Origin: Prevotella sp.
GTDB lineage: Bacteria; Bacteroidota; Bacteroidia; Bacteroidales; Bacteroidaceae
Reading direction: 5' to 3'
DNA length: 64,000 bases
Assembly: GCA_016286995.1 (NCBI GenBank)
Contig: JAEEVA010000011.1
Location: 17,209 to 81,208, forward strand
Below are positions 8,093-16,855 of the stretch, in pieces. Under the pieces are notes generated by a model. The model ran no database searches, was not told where the DNA came from, and saw only the letters and a list, made by a program, of their open reading frames with translations. Made by a program: the position numbers and the translations under genes. Numbering within the stretch: the stretch's first letter is position 1; every line of letters starts with the position of its first letter.

Positions 8093-9232
8093 ATGATAAA
8101 CAACCCATTTATTCTTTATGGCTACGAGTCGGAGAAGTATTTCTGCGACCGTAAGAGTGAGACGGCAGAATTAAAAAGGCTGCTGGTAAACGGTAATAAT
8201 GTCGCCCTCATGGCACCCCGTCGAATTGGCAAGACAGGGCTGATTCAAAATCTTTTCCACCAAAAAGACATACAACGTCAGTACTACACATTTCTCATTG
8301 ACATCTATGCCACAAAGAATCTGGAAGAGATGATCATGGCAATGGGCACTTCAATGCTGGCAGCTCTCCGACCACGCGGCACAAAGGTGATGCAACAATT
8401 TGTCAATTTCCTTAATTCCATACGCACTGGTATCACTTTTGATGCGATGGGGAATCCATCATGGAATGTAGAAATGGGAGATATTCGTCAGCCCAAGACA
8501 ACGCTTGAAGAGATATTCCGTTATATCAGCGAAGCTGACAAGCCTTGCATCATCGCCATCGACGAATTTCAGACCATCAGCCATTATCCGGAAGGCAAGG
8601 TTGAAGAGACGCTACGTACTTATGTCCAGCATTGTCGCAACGCACAATTCATTTTTTCCGGATCGCAACGGACAATGATGGGTAAAATATTCCTTGAACC
8701 CACTCATCCGTTCTATCAGAGCACAACCATGATGAACATCGACTGTATCCCATTGAAAAAATACGTCCAATTTGCCCAAAAGCATTTTGAGGAAGCAGGG
8801 AAGTCGATTACTGAGGAAGTGATTGCCAACGCCTATCACCGTTTTGATGGTATCACATGGTATGTGCAGCGTGTCATGAACGAATGCTATTCTGTAACAT
8901 CTCAAGGAACTGAGTGTACGCCCGACATGTTGGAGCCTATCATCAAGAACATACTGCGAGCCAACGAATTCACCTATCAGTCCATTCTGTTCCAATTACC
9001 CCCAAAACAAAAGGAACTGCTCACAGCTATCTGCAAGGAGGGAAAAGCTCAAAACCTTACGTCATCAGCCTTCATCAAGAAATACCACCTTCCTGGCAGC
9101 AGCAGTGTACAATCAGCCATCAAGGGGCTCTTGGACAAAAACTACGTCACTTCTACTTTAGGTGTTTTCGAAATCTACGACAAGTTCTTTGCCCTCTGGT
9201 TATTAGAGCAAAACACAATTCTTGGCTCATAA
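8093..9232 (+). CDS. AAA ATPase, ATPase_2/archaeal-ATPase-like
   Basis: 379 residues. Family opening NPFILYGYESEKYFCDR, Walker A APRRIGKTG (Lys 48), Walker B CIIAIDEFQ (about residue 151-159), and a C-terminal winged-helix-like region near YDKFFALWLLEQ. This is the PF01637-like ATPase group that is multicopy in Bacteroidales; its biological role is not established. A paralogue of the same length lies at 22813-23961 (minus strand). It is transcribed alone: its own AT-rich promoter precedes it and a strong hairpin terminator follows. Possible roles include defence, toxin-antitoxin-like or regulatory ATPase activity; nothing here decides between them. Confidence 0.8.
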   Translation: MINNPFILYGYESEKYFCDRKSETAELKRLLVNGNNVALMAPRRIGKTGLIQNLFHQKDIQRQYYTFLIDIYATKNLEEMIMAMGTSMLAALRPRGTKVMQQFVNFLNSIRTGITFDAMGNPSWNVEMGDIRQPKTTLEEIFRYISEADKPCIIAIDEFQTISHYPEGKVEETLRTYVQHCRNAQFIFSGSQRTMMGKIFLEPTHPFYQSTTMMNIDCIPLKKYVQFAQKHFEEAGKSITEEVIANAYHRFDGITWYVQRVMNECYSVTSQGTECTPDMLEPIIKNILRANEFTYQSILFQLPPKQKELLTAICKEGKAQNLTSSAFIKKYHLPGSSSVQSAIKGLLDKNYVTSTLGVFEIYDKFFALWLLEQNTILGS

Positions 9233-9260
9233 TAAAGCTGAATCGCAAGTATTATAAGCG

Positions 9261-9298
9261 GAGCGTGTAACCTGATGGGGTTACACGCTCTTATTTTT
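9261..9298 (+). terminator. Rho-independent terminator of the ATPase gene
   Basis: GAGCGTGTAACC pairs with GGTTACACGCTC (12 bp) around a short loop and is followed by TTATTTTT. It lies 28 bases after the ATPase stop, between convergent genes, and the stem could also end the minus-strand transcript. Confidence 0.9.
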
Positions 9299-9339
9299 AC
9301 CTTCCAGTATCCGCTCCTTGATGTATTCCTGTATACTTC

Positions 9340-9549
9340 TTATTGGAAGAGGAGGTTCTCCATCTCGCCTCCAATGCCTTCAAGACCTGGGGGCAGGATT
9401 TCAGGAACCTGCGGTATAACACCTGGGTCGTCACCACCCCAACTGGGAGGATTATCAATACCTGTACCAGTCACACCAGAACCAATTAACAGATTCAAAT
9501 TCGCAATTTTTATCACCTCCACTTCAGGAGCCATATATATCTTTTTCAT
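9340..9549 (-). CDS. Small protein of the MKKxYxxP type
   Basis: 69 residues starting MKKIYMAPEVEVIKI, then LLIGSGVTGTG, then a Gly/Pro/Asp-rich tail. Short proteins opening MKKxYxxPxxEV with a Leu-Leu-x-x-Ser motif recur in Prevotella and Bacteroides and have no assigned function. There is no signal peptide or membrane segment. It lies 45 bases downstream of the cohesin-like gene with no terminator between, so it is probably co-transcribed with it. A role as a partner or as a processed peptide precursor is possible but unsupported by any neighbouring modification gene. Confidence 0.6.
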   Translation of the reverse strand: MKKIYMAPEVEVIKIANLNLLIGSGVTGTGIDNPPSWGGDDPGVIPQVPEILPPGLEGIGGEMENLLFQ

Positions 9550-9594
9550 AATCGTTTACCTATTTAATCAGTTAATCTGTTTAATTGTGTGGTA

Positions 9595-10773
9595 TTATTT
9601 AACAACAATCTTCTTACCGTTCTTGATGTAAACACCCTTCTCAGTCGGATTGTCTACCTTCTGACCCTTCAGGTTGTAGTACTGGCCATCGTCTGGTGCA
9701 TCAAATACTGTATCAATTTTGGTAACTTCTCCGTCAACATTTAATAATACAGGAGCACCTAAATCCAAAGCTTGATTTAGTATAACATCTAACATAATCC
9801 ATCCACGGAAAGCCTTAGTGTTGGTATTTCCTTTTGAGTAATACAATTTATTGCCGCTCAAGAACAAACCATTGTTTGGAATCTTTGTTGCAACAAAAGT
9901 ACCATTAAAGCTACCACTAAAATTATCGGGATACTCTGTATCAGCTTTAGACACTGGGGTAATTGTCTGGCTAATATTAACTCCATCAACTTCAAATTCA
10001 TCAATATCGCTACTTGTCATAATCAGATAGGGAGTTCCTGTTTTTAATGTATTAAGACCACCAAGAGTATAGTTTGCAAAATTTAACGATATTGCTGTAG
10101 GAGTAAAGGTGTCCATATCAAGAGTTGTAGTGAAGCTACTAAATTGAGCAAACTTAACATCATCTCCAAAAGCAGCCTTTGCCTTTGTAACATTCATGGC
10201 AAACGGTAAAATAATGGTATTCCATACACCACCCTTAATAGTGCGCTTCACTAATACATTGACACCAGTCTGCTCAATGGGTGCGGTTATTGCATTTTCA
10301 TCAATAATCACCCTATCAGTAATGGTAATAGTAAAGTCTACGTCAGCAGGATTGAACTTCGTTTCATCCTTCTTTGTGATTTCAATATTTGCCAATGTGG
10401 CCTGCACTGGACCAAGTGCAACTGATGCATCTACATCCACTGTGACAACGAACAATGGGCCACTATTACCTGTCACCAAGTCATTGGAACTTGAATTAAA
10501 AGTAATCTGAGTATTCTGACCTACAGTTGCCTTACCAACGCTATGAGAGTCATTGGCACGACTTGTCTTGACACAATTAACAAAAGTCAGACCGTCAGGA
10601 AGAATCAGATTAAACTGACAAGCTGTAATCTCGTCGGTGTTATTCAACTCAATGTTGAAAGTACCAGTCTTACCTTGTGTCAGCATAGCGTCTGTCACTG
10701 CCAACGTGTTGTCTGCCGACGCACTGAGAACGCCTGCGAACAATGCAAGAAGCATAAAAATTTTCTTTTTCAT
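9595..10773 (-). CDS. Secreted cohesin-like protein with C-terminal sorting-like motif
   Basis: 392 residues. Signal peptide 1-20 (ending SASA). Residues 22-152 have the pattern of a type I cohesin jelly roll: an early GKTGTFNIELNN strand, ITACQFNLILPDGLTF (compare the family's 'F.l.yDp..L' segment), a mid QITFNSSSNDL strand, and SGPLFVVTVDVDA before a final Ala/Thr-rich strand. Residues 172-345 carry an 'LPF...GTPYL...FRGW' beta domain, which also precedes the dockerins of two neighbours (10967-15880 and 16856-21778). The last 30 residues (YYNLKGQKV ... GVYIKNGKKIVVK) resemble the core of type IX secretion C-terminal domains. It may be an anchored receptor for the adjacent dockerin proteins. 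The cohesin call is by eye, and a generic carbohydrate-binding jelly roll is the alternative. Confidence 0.65.
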   Translation of the reverse strand: MKKKIFMLLALFAGVLSASADNTLAVTDAMLTQGKTGTFNIELNNTDEITACQFNLILPDGLTFVNCVKTSRANDSHSVGKATVGQNTQITFNSSSNDLVTGNSGPLFVVTVDVDASVALGPVQATLANIEITKKDETKFNPADVDFTITITDRVIIDENAITAPIEQTGVNVLVKRTIKGGVWNTIILPFAMNVTKAKAAFGDDVKFAQFSSFTTTLDMDTFTPTAISLNFANYTLGGLNTLKTGTPYLIMTSSDIDEFEVDGVNISQTITPVSKADTEYPDNFSGSFNGTFVATKIPNNGLFLSGNKLYYSKGNTNTKAFRGWIMLDVILNQALDLGAPVLLNVDGEVTKIDTVFDAPDDGQYYNLKGQKVDNPTEKGVYIKNGKKIVVK

Positions 10774-10831
10774 ATCCTTATTATTTTATTGTTGTTTACT
10801 TCGATCTATAGTTTAATCCATAATACAGGTG

Positions 10832-10839
10832 CAAAGATA
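10832..10839 (-). promoter_or_regulatory. -7 element of the cohesin-like gene
   Basis: Reads TATCTTTG on the minus strand, 59 bases before the ATG, matching TAnnTTTG. No convincing -33 TTTG was seen. Confidence 0.6.
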
Positions 10840-10917
10840 CGAATATTTTTTCATTCCACAATCATTCTTTCCGTTTTTTTTTTCTTAAAACACTTATTTT
10901 TCTTATTTGGACCTTCA

Positions 10918-10952
10918 AAAGGACACAGAGGGGTCTATCCCCTTTGTGTCCT
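10918..10952 (-). terminator. Terminator after the 1637-residue dockerin protein gene
   Basis: On the minus strand AGGACACAAAGGGG and CCCCTCTGTGTCCT form a stem with one mismatch around ATAGA, followed by TTTT. It starts 15 bases after the stop codon. Confidence 0.8.
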
Positions 10953-10966
10953 TTGTGTCCTCATTA

Positions 10967-13900
10967 TCACTCCGGCTCCACCTCTGTATCGACCTCTTCA
11001 AGCTCGAACTCAGGAGCAGTGCTAGTGCTATTCAAAATGATGTTCACAATGCCTACAGCGTCGGTGATGGTGATATTGGGATTGCCGCTTGTATCGGCAT
11101 CGCCATTGACGTTGGCATTCATTCTGTTGAAGTCAGCAGAAGGAGTACCCAGGATGTAGTTCACCACAGCCACGGCATCAGTGATAGACACACTGTCGTC
11201 GCCGTTGGCATCGCCCTTGAGGTATCTCAGAGTCAGCACCATGCCCGGCATGAGATTGATGGTGATGTCGATGGGCTGGTTCAGCTGAGGATTCTCCAGC
11301 TGGAGACGTCCACGGAAGGAACCGATGGTTACATTCGTGCTGGGCCATGACAGCGTCTTGTCCGGACCGAAGTACATCTCGTTCTCAGTCAGGGTGACGG
11401 GCGAGAAGTTGCCGCGGAAGTTGCCGCCAGTGAATGCCTCCGTTCTTAGATTGCTGCCCATAATAACATTGGCAAACTCCGGATTCGTAAGGTTCGAGCC
11501 ATACAACCAGATTGCGACGAATGGGGTACCTGCCGGAATGACATCGCCCGCAAACTCCTTGAACGTCACGTTCAGCGTATTAGTAGAGGCATCGAACGAG
11601 CTGTTAGAAGTGTCCAAAACCCTAATCATGGCATCGGCCAGCGGGCTCTCATCTTTAACCACGTCGAACGGCAGACACATCGTAGAATAGTGGACGGACT
11701 TATAGAGTGTATGATCGGCCAGTGTGACGTGAGCCTTTCGGCCAATGTTGTCCGCTATCAAAGTGGAATTGTCAGCATTCTCCTGCAGAGTCAGCAGTGC
11801 GAACGACTGAATATCACTCCACTCACTCGTAGAGCCACCACTTACGCTCTGAATCTGATATTCGTATGTGGTGTTGGTGGGCAATTCTGTCAACGTAATT
11901 GTTGCATCACCTGTCGTCGTAGTTGTCCATGAGTCAGCAGAAGTGACATTATAGATGCCAAAGTTGTCAACATTAAGGCGGAACATATTTGTAACATCGA
12001 AGTGACGGATGGCAATGTAGCCCTTTTGGCCAGAATATGAACTCAGGTCGGCTGTGTATTCAGTATATATTGCCCCAGCTGTCGTTTCAGGAACAAGTTC
12101 AACAAAATCAGCTATATCAGTTCCTGTAGTGGAAACATAGATGGCGAAGTTCTCAGCAGCCCAGCCTGGATCCTGTCCGCGTAACCATACGCTCAAAGTA
12201 CCCTGCAGGTCAAGCTGTGGAGAAATCAGCCAGTTGTCTGGAGTAAGCGGCGAACTTGTTGGATTGTCATAGCTGGCCGATGTAGCACACGACGCGCCAA
12301 ACAACGTTGGATTGCCATAATTGTCTGTGTAGCCATCGGGGGTAAAAGAGAACCATGTATAACCATCACCATCGGCATCAATCTGTGTCCAACCGTTTGG
12401 CAGATCCTCCCCTGTCACATTCTCGAAGTCTTCAAAGAAGAGGTATTCTCTGCTTTCAGCCGTCCTATAACGTACATTATAGCTATCACCATAGCCCATC
12501 CAAGTGAGCGTAGCACCGTCGGCCATCAAATCTGCTTCAATGTCAGTCGGTGTTGGGTTCATTTCCGTAGTTGTAAAGTATGAATATGTCCAGTTACTGT
12601 CACCATCACTACCAAAGTCACCACGAACCCTAACGACACAATCTGTTTCGGAAGTGAGGCCATTAATAGTATAAGGAGAGGTGACGTCCGATTTTGTACT
12701 CCAACTAAGTGACGAAAGGTTAAGATCATTGACATATCCCCAAATCATGAAACTGTCATTAGCACCATCTGTATAAACAGTGCCAAAATCAACCCAATCG
12801 TCTCCGTTAAGGAACCATCTACTGTTTTCACCACCATCTTCTTCACTCATCGTCATGCAATATGTTGCATTTGCAGTAAGCGTTATCCATAGGTTCTCAC
12901 TGACGTCGAATTCAACAGGCGTGGATAGTATAACTTCACGCATGTCGTTTGTGCTTTCAGTAGCGATGGTTTCAGTGTAAAGCAAAGTACCAGGAGCAGT
13001 ATCACCACCACTGTATACCTTCACTGTGACAGAACCATCCATATAATTACTGGTATCAACTTCATAAAAAGCTATCTTAGTAAGGGTCATCTTGTCTGTA
13101 AGCATTGAGGCAGGATACATTACGCCCCATGTCCATTCGCCACCACTTGAAGAACCTACATTGGATTTAAGACTGCCATCGTTATACTGCAACCAGTCGG
13201 CAGATGAATAGAATTCAGCCCATTCTATGTCATAATTCTCTGCAAAGCCATTCCATGTTGCCGTTGCATTCGTAGGACCGATATGTGATACTGCCAAGTC
13301 AGTGGGAGCAGGAGTGGCAGTGCTTGTAGTGAATGAAAACCTTCGACTCAAGTCACTTTCGTCCGAACCATTTACAGCTATGATCCTTATGGTATAATCT
13401 GTTTCTGGAGTAAGGCCCGTCAAAGTGAAGGGGTTGCTATTGGCAGTGACAATATCTGTGATGTTATCACCAGCATCAAAGAAATAAATCTTCCACTTAT
13501 TTGCAGTGCCATTTTCCGTCCAACTCAATTTCGCGCTGCGGGGACCAATTTCCGAAACAGCGAGATCAGTCGGTCTGGGACATGCTCCGTTGTCGATGAC
13601 ATGAAGGACATCGCCAGTTTGCATAGACGCATCGCCTTGTCCAGAGAAGAGTACATTGCCGTTGACATCTGTGAAGGACCATGAGCACTCGCCGGGATAA
13701 CTACCTTTATACCATACAAACTCCAGATAATCTCCGCACAAGCGAAGAGTTCCAGAAGCCGAAGCCCCACTTTCAATAGTGACAGCAATAACATTACCCT
13801 CATTATCTTCAATAATATTACCGTCACTATCTACTACGTAGATTATGTTACCGTCCCAGCCGTCACCATAACTGTCTACTAAACTATAGTTGACAACAGT

Positions 13901-15880
13901 CGCATTCTCACAACCATCTGTCGTGAAGCTGACGGGATTGGTCCAGTCGCTCACGCCGCTGCTATTCTTGGCACGAACCTTAACCTCGTATGTAGTGGAC
14001 AGATCAAGACCGGTTAGTGTATAAGGATTAGTGACGTTTTGTGTCACTGTGCCGTTTACATCAATGTCGAAGCCCGACTCAGTGCTCGTCCAGCTAACCT
14101 CAGCAGTCTTTCCACCGGTGTAGTTGACGGCGAGATTGGTAGGCTTCAAAACAGACGGAGCTGTGCCAGGTGTATAGCTAATAGTGGTCTTAGGCAAGAA
14201 CTTCTGAAAGCCGACATTGGATCCATTGTTGACATCGCTTCCATAACCGCCCAAGGCAACATTCTCTTCGGAGCTAACACCTTGCCAAGAACATGAAGTA
14301 TAAGTTCCTTGTATCATCTGCCTGACACCAATCAACAGGTTACCACCCAAATATTGATAAGAAGCGTCAAGGGTTATCACCATCTTATTGTCACTGATGG
14401 CGAGAGTGCCTTTATTCATAACCTTTTCCATGTCATTCCAATCAAGTAGTGTAGCAGATGAGAAAGTGGTTTCAGGCACTTCAGTCATATATACCTCAAA
14501 CTCAGCAGCGCCCCAACTGATATTATTATTTGTAGCATAGAATGTTAGTTTGGTGATATTGCCATATTGCATAGCTGCAAGGTCAGCTGCAGGAATGATG
14601 AACTGACTCATTGAAAATTTGTCAACCCACATACCATATACAGGAACGTAGCCATTCGTGGCAGTTCCATCGTTCACAAGAACAGAATAGTCGTTGGTAG
14701 GAGTGAAACTAACTGTTTTACTCCAAGCACTCTCATCACCACCTTGTGTTGCTTTCACACGGGCATAATATGTGGTCTCAGGAGTGAGTCCTGTGAAGTC
14801 CTTAGTAGGAGTGCCGCTCACATTGACCGATGTAGCACCAGAGAATTCAGAATCCGTACCGTATTCCAGTACCCAATTGGTGGCAGTTCCGTTTTCGGTC
14901 CAGTTCAGCGTTGCCACAGTACCATTGCCAGGAGTCAGCGTCGCCGTCAAGTCGGTAGGCTTCGGACATGCAATGGGCGTTGTGAAGTTGATTGCTGCAT
15001 AACCACTCTCACCACCACTGTATTTGGCCTTTACCTGGAAGTTATAGGCCGTTTCTGCAATCAGTCCTGAAAGTGGAACTGATGGTGAGGTCACTATTGT
15101 CTCTGTGCTCCACTCCGTATCGCTGGCCTTCTTGTACTGATAAGCATAGCCGGTGGGAGAACCTGCAGGAGCTGTCCATGACACAGTAGCAGCATGCGCC
15201 GTCAAGTCACTTACCGCAAGGTTAGTAGGTTTAGCGTAGAATACGCCACTGGGCGTAATGTCAAGAACGATGACATTCCTCTTATAGGTGCGTCCATATG
15301 CAGAAAACGTCGGATCTGTTGGATCATATTCACTTTCATCTTGACGAGCATAGATTGCTCTTGTAGGATCATCGCCTGTACCGAACACCTTGCCATTCAA
15401 ACCGCTCTTCCAAGCACCAGTCATATTGTTGAAGCAAATGGCCAAATTGCCAGTACCACTATATGCGAAAGGAGTGTCAAGCGTGAAAGTGTATGCCTGT
15501 GCTTCCGTATTATGAACGGTCACCGTCCCTGAATACACGAGATCACCAGCAGTCACAGAAATCCAATCCGTTGAACTTTCGAATTCCCCTTTGGTTGTTT
15601 CAACCATATAGATGTCAAAAGACATGTCGGGGAGTTGGTCATTACCATACAACCAAACGGTAATGGCATTGATGGTTCCTGCCGTTCCAATTTCGTCAGG
15701 AGTGTAAATCTGCTGACTGTAGGAATAGTTGTAAAGAGAGTTCATAGGCAGAAAGGAATCGTTGCCTGCGCCTTCCAAACTACCAATTTCCACTTCCACG
15801 GCCCACGCTCCGGTGAATGAGCAGAGCACGGCGAGCAGCAATAGGGCCGCCCTTCGTCTTAAATTAGTTTTCATTTTCAT
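10967..15880 (-). CDS. Giant secreted FN3/cleaved-adhesin protein with C-terminal dockerin
   Basis: 1637 residues. Signal peptide 1-27 (RRRAALLLLAVLCSFTGAWA; Met1 or Met3). FN3 domains lie at about 217-302, 306-395, 579-655 and 768-852, with a further interrupted one at about 857-1103. A 'NGYVPVYG...SQFIIP' beta domain is at 405-570. A MAM-like cleaved-adhesin domain (1148-1310, FFEDFEN to VDNFGIYN) is inserted inside an FN3 domain (1108-1145 plus 1315-1362). An LPF-type beta domain occupies about 1390-1535. The dockerin (1554-1617) has two Ca-loop repeats, GDANGDDSVSITD and a second loop with an insert. The acidic tail ends EVEPE. It is likely a surface or extracellular adhesin, transcribed alone, and its downstream neighbour is the cohesin-like gene. 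Confidence 0.9.
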   Translation of the reverse strand: MKMKTNLRRRAALLLLAVLCSFTGAWAVEVEIGSLEGAGNDSFLPMNSLYNYSYSQQIYTPDEIGTAGTINAITVWLYGNDQLPDMSFDIYMVETTKGEFESSTDWISVTAGDLVYSGTVTVHNTEAQAYTFTLDTPFAYSGTGNLAICFNNMTGAWKSGLNGKVFGTGDDPTRAIYARQDESEYDPTDPTFSAYGRTYKRNVIVLDITPSGVFYAKPTNLAVSDLTAHAATVSWTAPAGSPTGYAYQYKKASDTEWSTETIVTSPSVPLSGLIAETAYNFQVKAKYSGGESGYAAINFTTPIACPKPTDLTATLTPGNGTVATLNWTENGTATNWVLEYGTDSEFSGATSVNVSGTPTKDFTGLTPETTYYARVKATQGGDESAWSKTVSFTPTNDYSVLVNDGTATNGYVPVYGMWVDKFSMSQFIIPAADLAAMQYGNITKLTFYATNNNISWGAAEFEVYMTEVPETTFSSATLLDWNDMEKVMNKGTLAISDNKMVITLDASYQYLGGNLLIGVRQMIQGTYTSCSWQGVSSEENVALGGYGSDVNNGSNVGFQKFLPKTTISYTPGTAPSVLKPTNLAVNYTGGKTAEVSWTSTESGFDIDVNGTVTQNVTNPYTLTGLDLSTTYEVKVRAKNSSGVSDWTNPVSFTTDGCENATVVNYSLVDSYGDGWDGNIIYVVDSDGNIIEDNEGNVIAVTIESGASASGTLRLCGDYLEFVWYKGSYPGECSWSFTDVNGNVLFSGQGDASMQTGDVLHVIDNGACPRPTDLAVSEIGPRSAKLSWTENGTANKWKIYFFDAGDNITDIVTANSNPFTLTGLTPETDYTIRIIAVNGSDESDLSRRFSFTTSTATPAPTDLAVSHIGPTNATATWNGFAENYDIEWAEFYSSADWLQYNDGSLKSNVGSSSGGEWTWGVMYPASMLTDKMTLTKIAFYEVDTSNYMDGSVTVKVYSGGDTAPGTLLYTETIATESTNDMREVILSTPVEFDVSENLWITLTANATYCMTMSEEDGGENSRWFLNGDDWVDFGTVYTDGANDSFMIWGYVNDLNLSSLSWSTKSDVTSPYTINGLTSETDCVVRVRGDFGSDGDSNWTYSYFTTTEMNPTPTDIEADLMADGATLTWMGYGDSYNVRYRTAESREYLFFEDFENVTGEDLPNGWTQIDADGDGYTWFSFTPDGYTDNYGNPTLFGASCATSASYDNPTSSPLTPDNWLISPQLDLQGTLSVWLRGQDPGWAAENFAIYVSTTGTDIADFVELVPETTAGAIYTEYTADLSSYSGQKGYIAIRHFDVTNMFRLNVDNFGIYNVTSADSWTTTTTGDATITLTELPTNTTYEYQIQSVSGGSTSEWSDIQSFALLTLQENADNSTLIADNIGRKAHVTLADHTLYKSVHYSTMCLPFDVVKDESPLADAMIRVLDTSNSSFDASTNTLNVTFKEFAGDVIPAGTPFVAIWLYGSNLTNPEFANVIMGSNLRTEAFTGGNFRGNFSPVTLTENEMYFGPDKTLSWPSTNVTIGSFRGRLQLENPQLNQPIDITINLMPGMVLTLRYLKGDANGDDSVSITDAVAVVNYILGTPSADFNRMNANVNGDADTSGNPNITITDAVGIVNIILNSTSTAPEFELEEVDTEVEPE

Positions 15881-15940
15881 ACGCGTACTTATTTATGATT
15901 AATATATAGTATGTCTCTTCAGTTGATGGTCTACAGACTG

Positions 15941-15948
15941 CAAAAGTA
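15941..15948 (-). promoter_or_regulatory. -7 element of the 1637-residue dockerin protein gene
   Basis: TACTTTTG on the minus strand, 60 bases before the ATG. A second match, TATCTTTG, lies at 16061-16068, so tandem promoters are possible. Confidence 0.6.
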
Positions 15949-16060
15949 CGAAATAAAAATGAAACGGCCAAGAAAAAGTGGAAAAAATTGTCCTCTTACA
16001 CTTATTTTTTTATCTTTCCTTTTTACGGAATCTAACGGATTGGCTGGGGCTGGTCGCCTG

Positions 16061-16068
16061 CAAAGATA
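16061..16068 (-). promoter_or_regulatory. Second upstream -7-like element
   Basis: TATCTTTG on the minus strand, 120 bases upstream of 15941-15948. It could start a longer leader for the same gene. Confidence 0.4.
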
Positions 16069-16109
16069 CGAACTTTTTACTCAACAGTAAAATTTCAGCT
16101 GCCGTTTTT

Positions 16110-16182
16110 AAAAGTGTGCCAAGGAATGGTACAGTCTGTTCCATTCTTTGGTACACTCTGTTTCTAGCCTTGGCACACTTTT
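16110..16182. other. Structured intergenic element with alternative hairpins
   Basis: AAAAGTGTGCCAAGG (16110-16124) is a perfect inverted match to 16168-16182 (15 bp). Inside, CCAAGGAATGG can instead pair with CCATTCTTTGG (one mismatch), and GGTACAGTCTGTTCC recurs as GGTACACTCTGTTTC. The two folds exclude each other, as in attenuators or small RNAs. No coding potential was seen. Confidence 0.6.
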
Positions 16183-16272
16183 AACATTTGCCAACACCGT
16201 ATCACGATTGTACACTTTTATTACCTTTTCCTGACTAATCACTGACCTTTTACACGCATAGGGCTTTGTTTT

Positions 16273-16417
16273 AACCCAAATTTGTCATTAGAAATATAAT
16301 AGGAAAGAAATTGCCGTAATAACCATAATTTGCTTCATAATTGACATCATCAGTAATGGTTATTACGGATAAATTACGATCATTATGGCAATTCGTTTCT
16401 AATAACCTATTTGGGTT
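16273..16417. repeat. Long imperfect inverted repeat (MITE-like or structured RNA)
   Basis: Matching arms from outside in: AACCCAAAT (16273-16281) with ATTTGGGTT (16409-16417); ATTAGAAA (16287-16294) with TTTCTAAT (16396-16403); ATTGCC (16310-16315) with GGCAAT (16387-16392); CCGTAATAACCAT (16314-16326) with ATGGTTATTACGG (16356-16368). No open reading frame was seen inside. The size and nested arms fit a miniature inverted-repeat element or a folded RNA. Confidence 0.65.
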
Positions 16418-16503
16418 TATTTGTAGTTTTTCAACCTTTCCACGCTTGTTATAGCAATTGGGTGAAAAGGAATTATGAGCTACTGGATAGAGACGCGCAT
16501 TGC

Positions 16504-16591
16504 AAATTCACTGAAATTGCAAACCAAATTCACTGAAATTGCGAACCAAATTCACTGAAATTGCGAACCAAATTCACTGAATTTGCTGAGC
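16504..16591. repeat. 22-bp tandem repeat x4
   Basis: Four contiguous 22-base copies of AAATTCACTGAAATTGCGAACC (16504, 16526, 16548, 16570), the last degenerate. Each unit has a near-palindromic core (CAAATTCACTGAATTTG in the last copy). There are no spacers. A second 22-bp x4 array of unrelated sequence is at 36677-36764. Confidence 0.85.
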
Positions 16592-16767
16592 AGAATGACT
16601 CATGTTTCCCACCAATGACTTTGCTATCAAGAACTAGAAAATTATTTATTAGAGGGCATCTAAAGAGCTTTGAATTTAGAGAATTGGTGGCGACAGCCTG
16701 TTCTCTACTATCTTCGATCGCTTGCGACCTCTAAAATTCTCTAATTCTCAAATTCGTGATAATAATA

Positions 16768-16800
16768 AAAAGTGGGGCAAGTTTTTCGACTAGCCCCCTT
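16768..16800 (-). terminator. Terminator of the 1640-residue dockerin protein gene
   Basis: On the minus strand GGGGCTAGT and ACTTGCCCC form a stem with one mismatch and loop CGAAAA, followed by ACTTTTT. It is one of a family of near-identical hairpins after dockerin genes (22031, 26384, 39555). Confidence 0.75.
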
Positions 16801-16810
16801 TTCTTAATTC

Positions 16811-16850
16811 CAATTGTCAATTCTCAATTCTCAATTGTCAATTCTCAATT
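16811..16850. repeat. CAATTNT heptamer array after a dockerin gene
   Basis: Five CAATTNT units and a partial one (N mainly G or C) between the stop codon of the 16856-21778 gene and its terminator hairpin. Confidence 0.9.
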
Positions 16851-16855
16851 AACCC

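Noticed and set aside
8093..9232. Transposon or IS gene as explanation for the repeated ATPase
   Set aside because: No transposase motif, terminal inverted repeats or target duplications were seen around either copy.
16504..16591. Possible CRISPR array
   Set aside because: The 22-base units are contiguous without spacers, number only four, and no cas genes are present. The same applies to 36677-36764.
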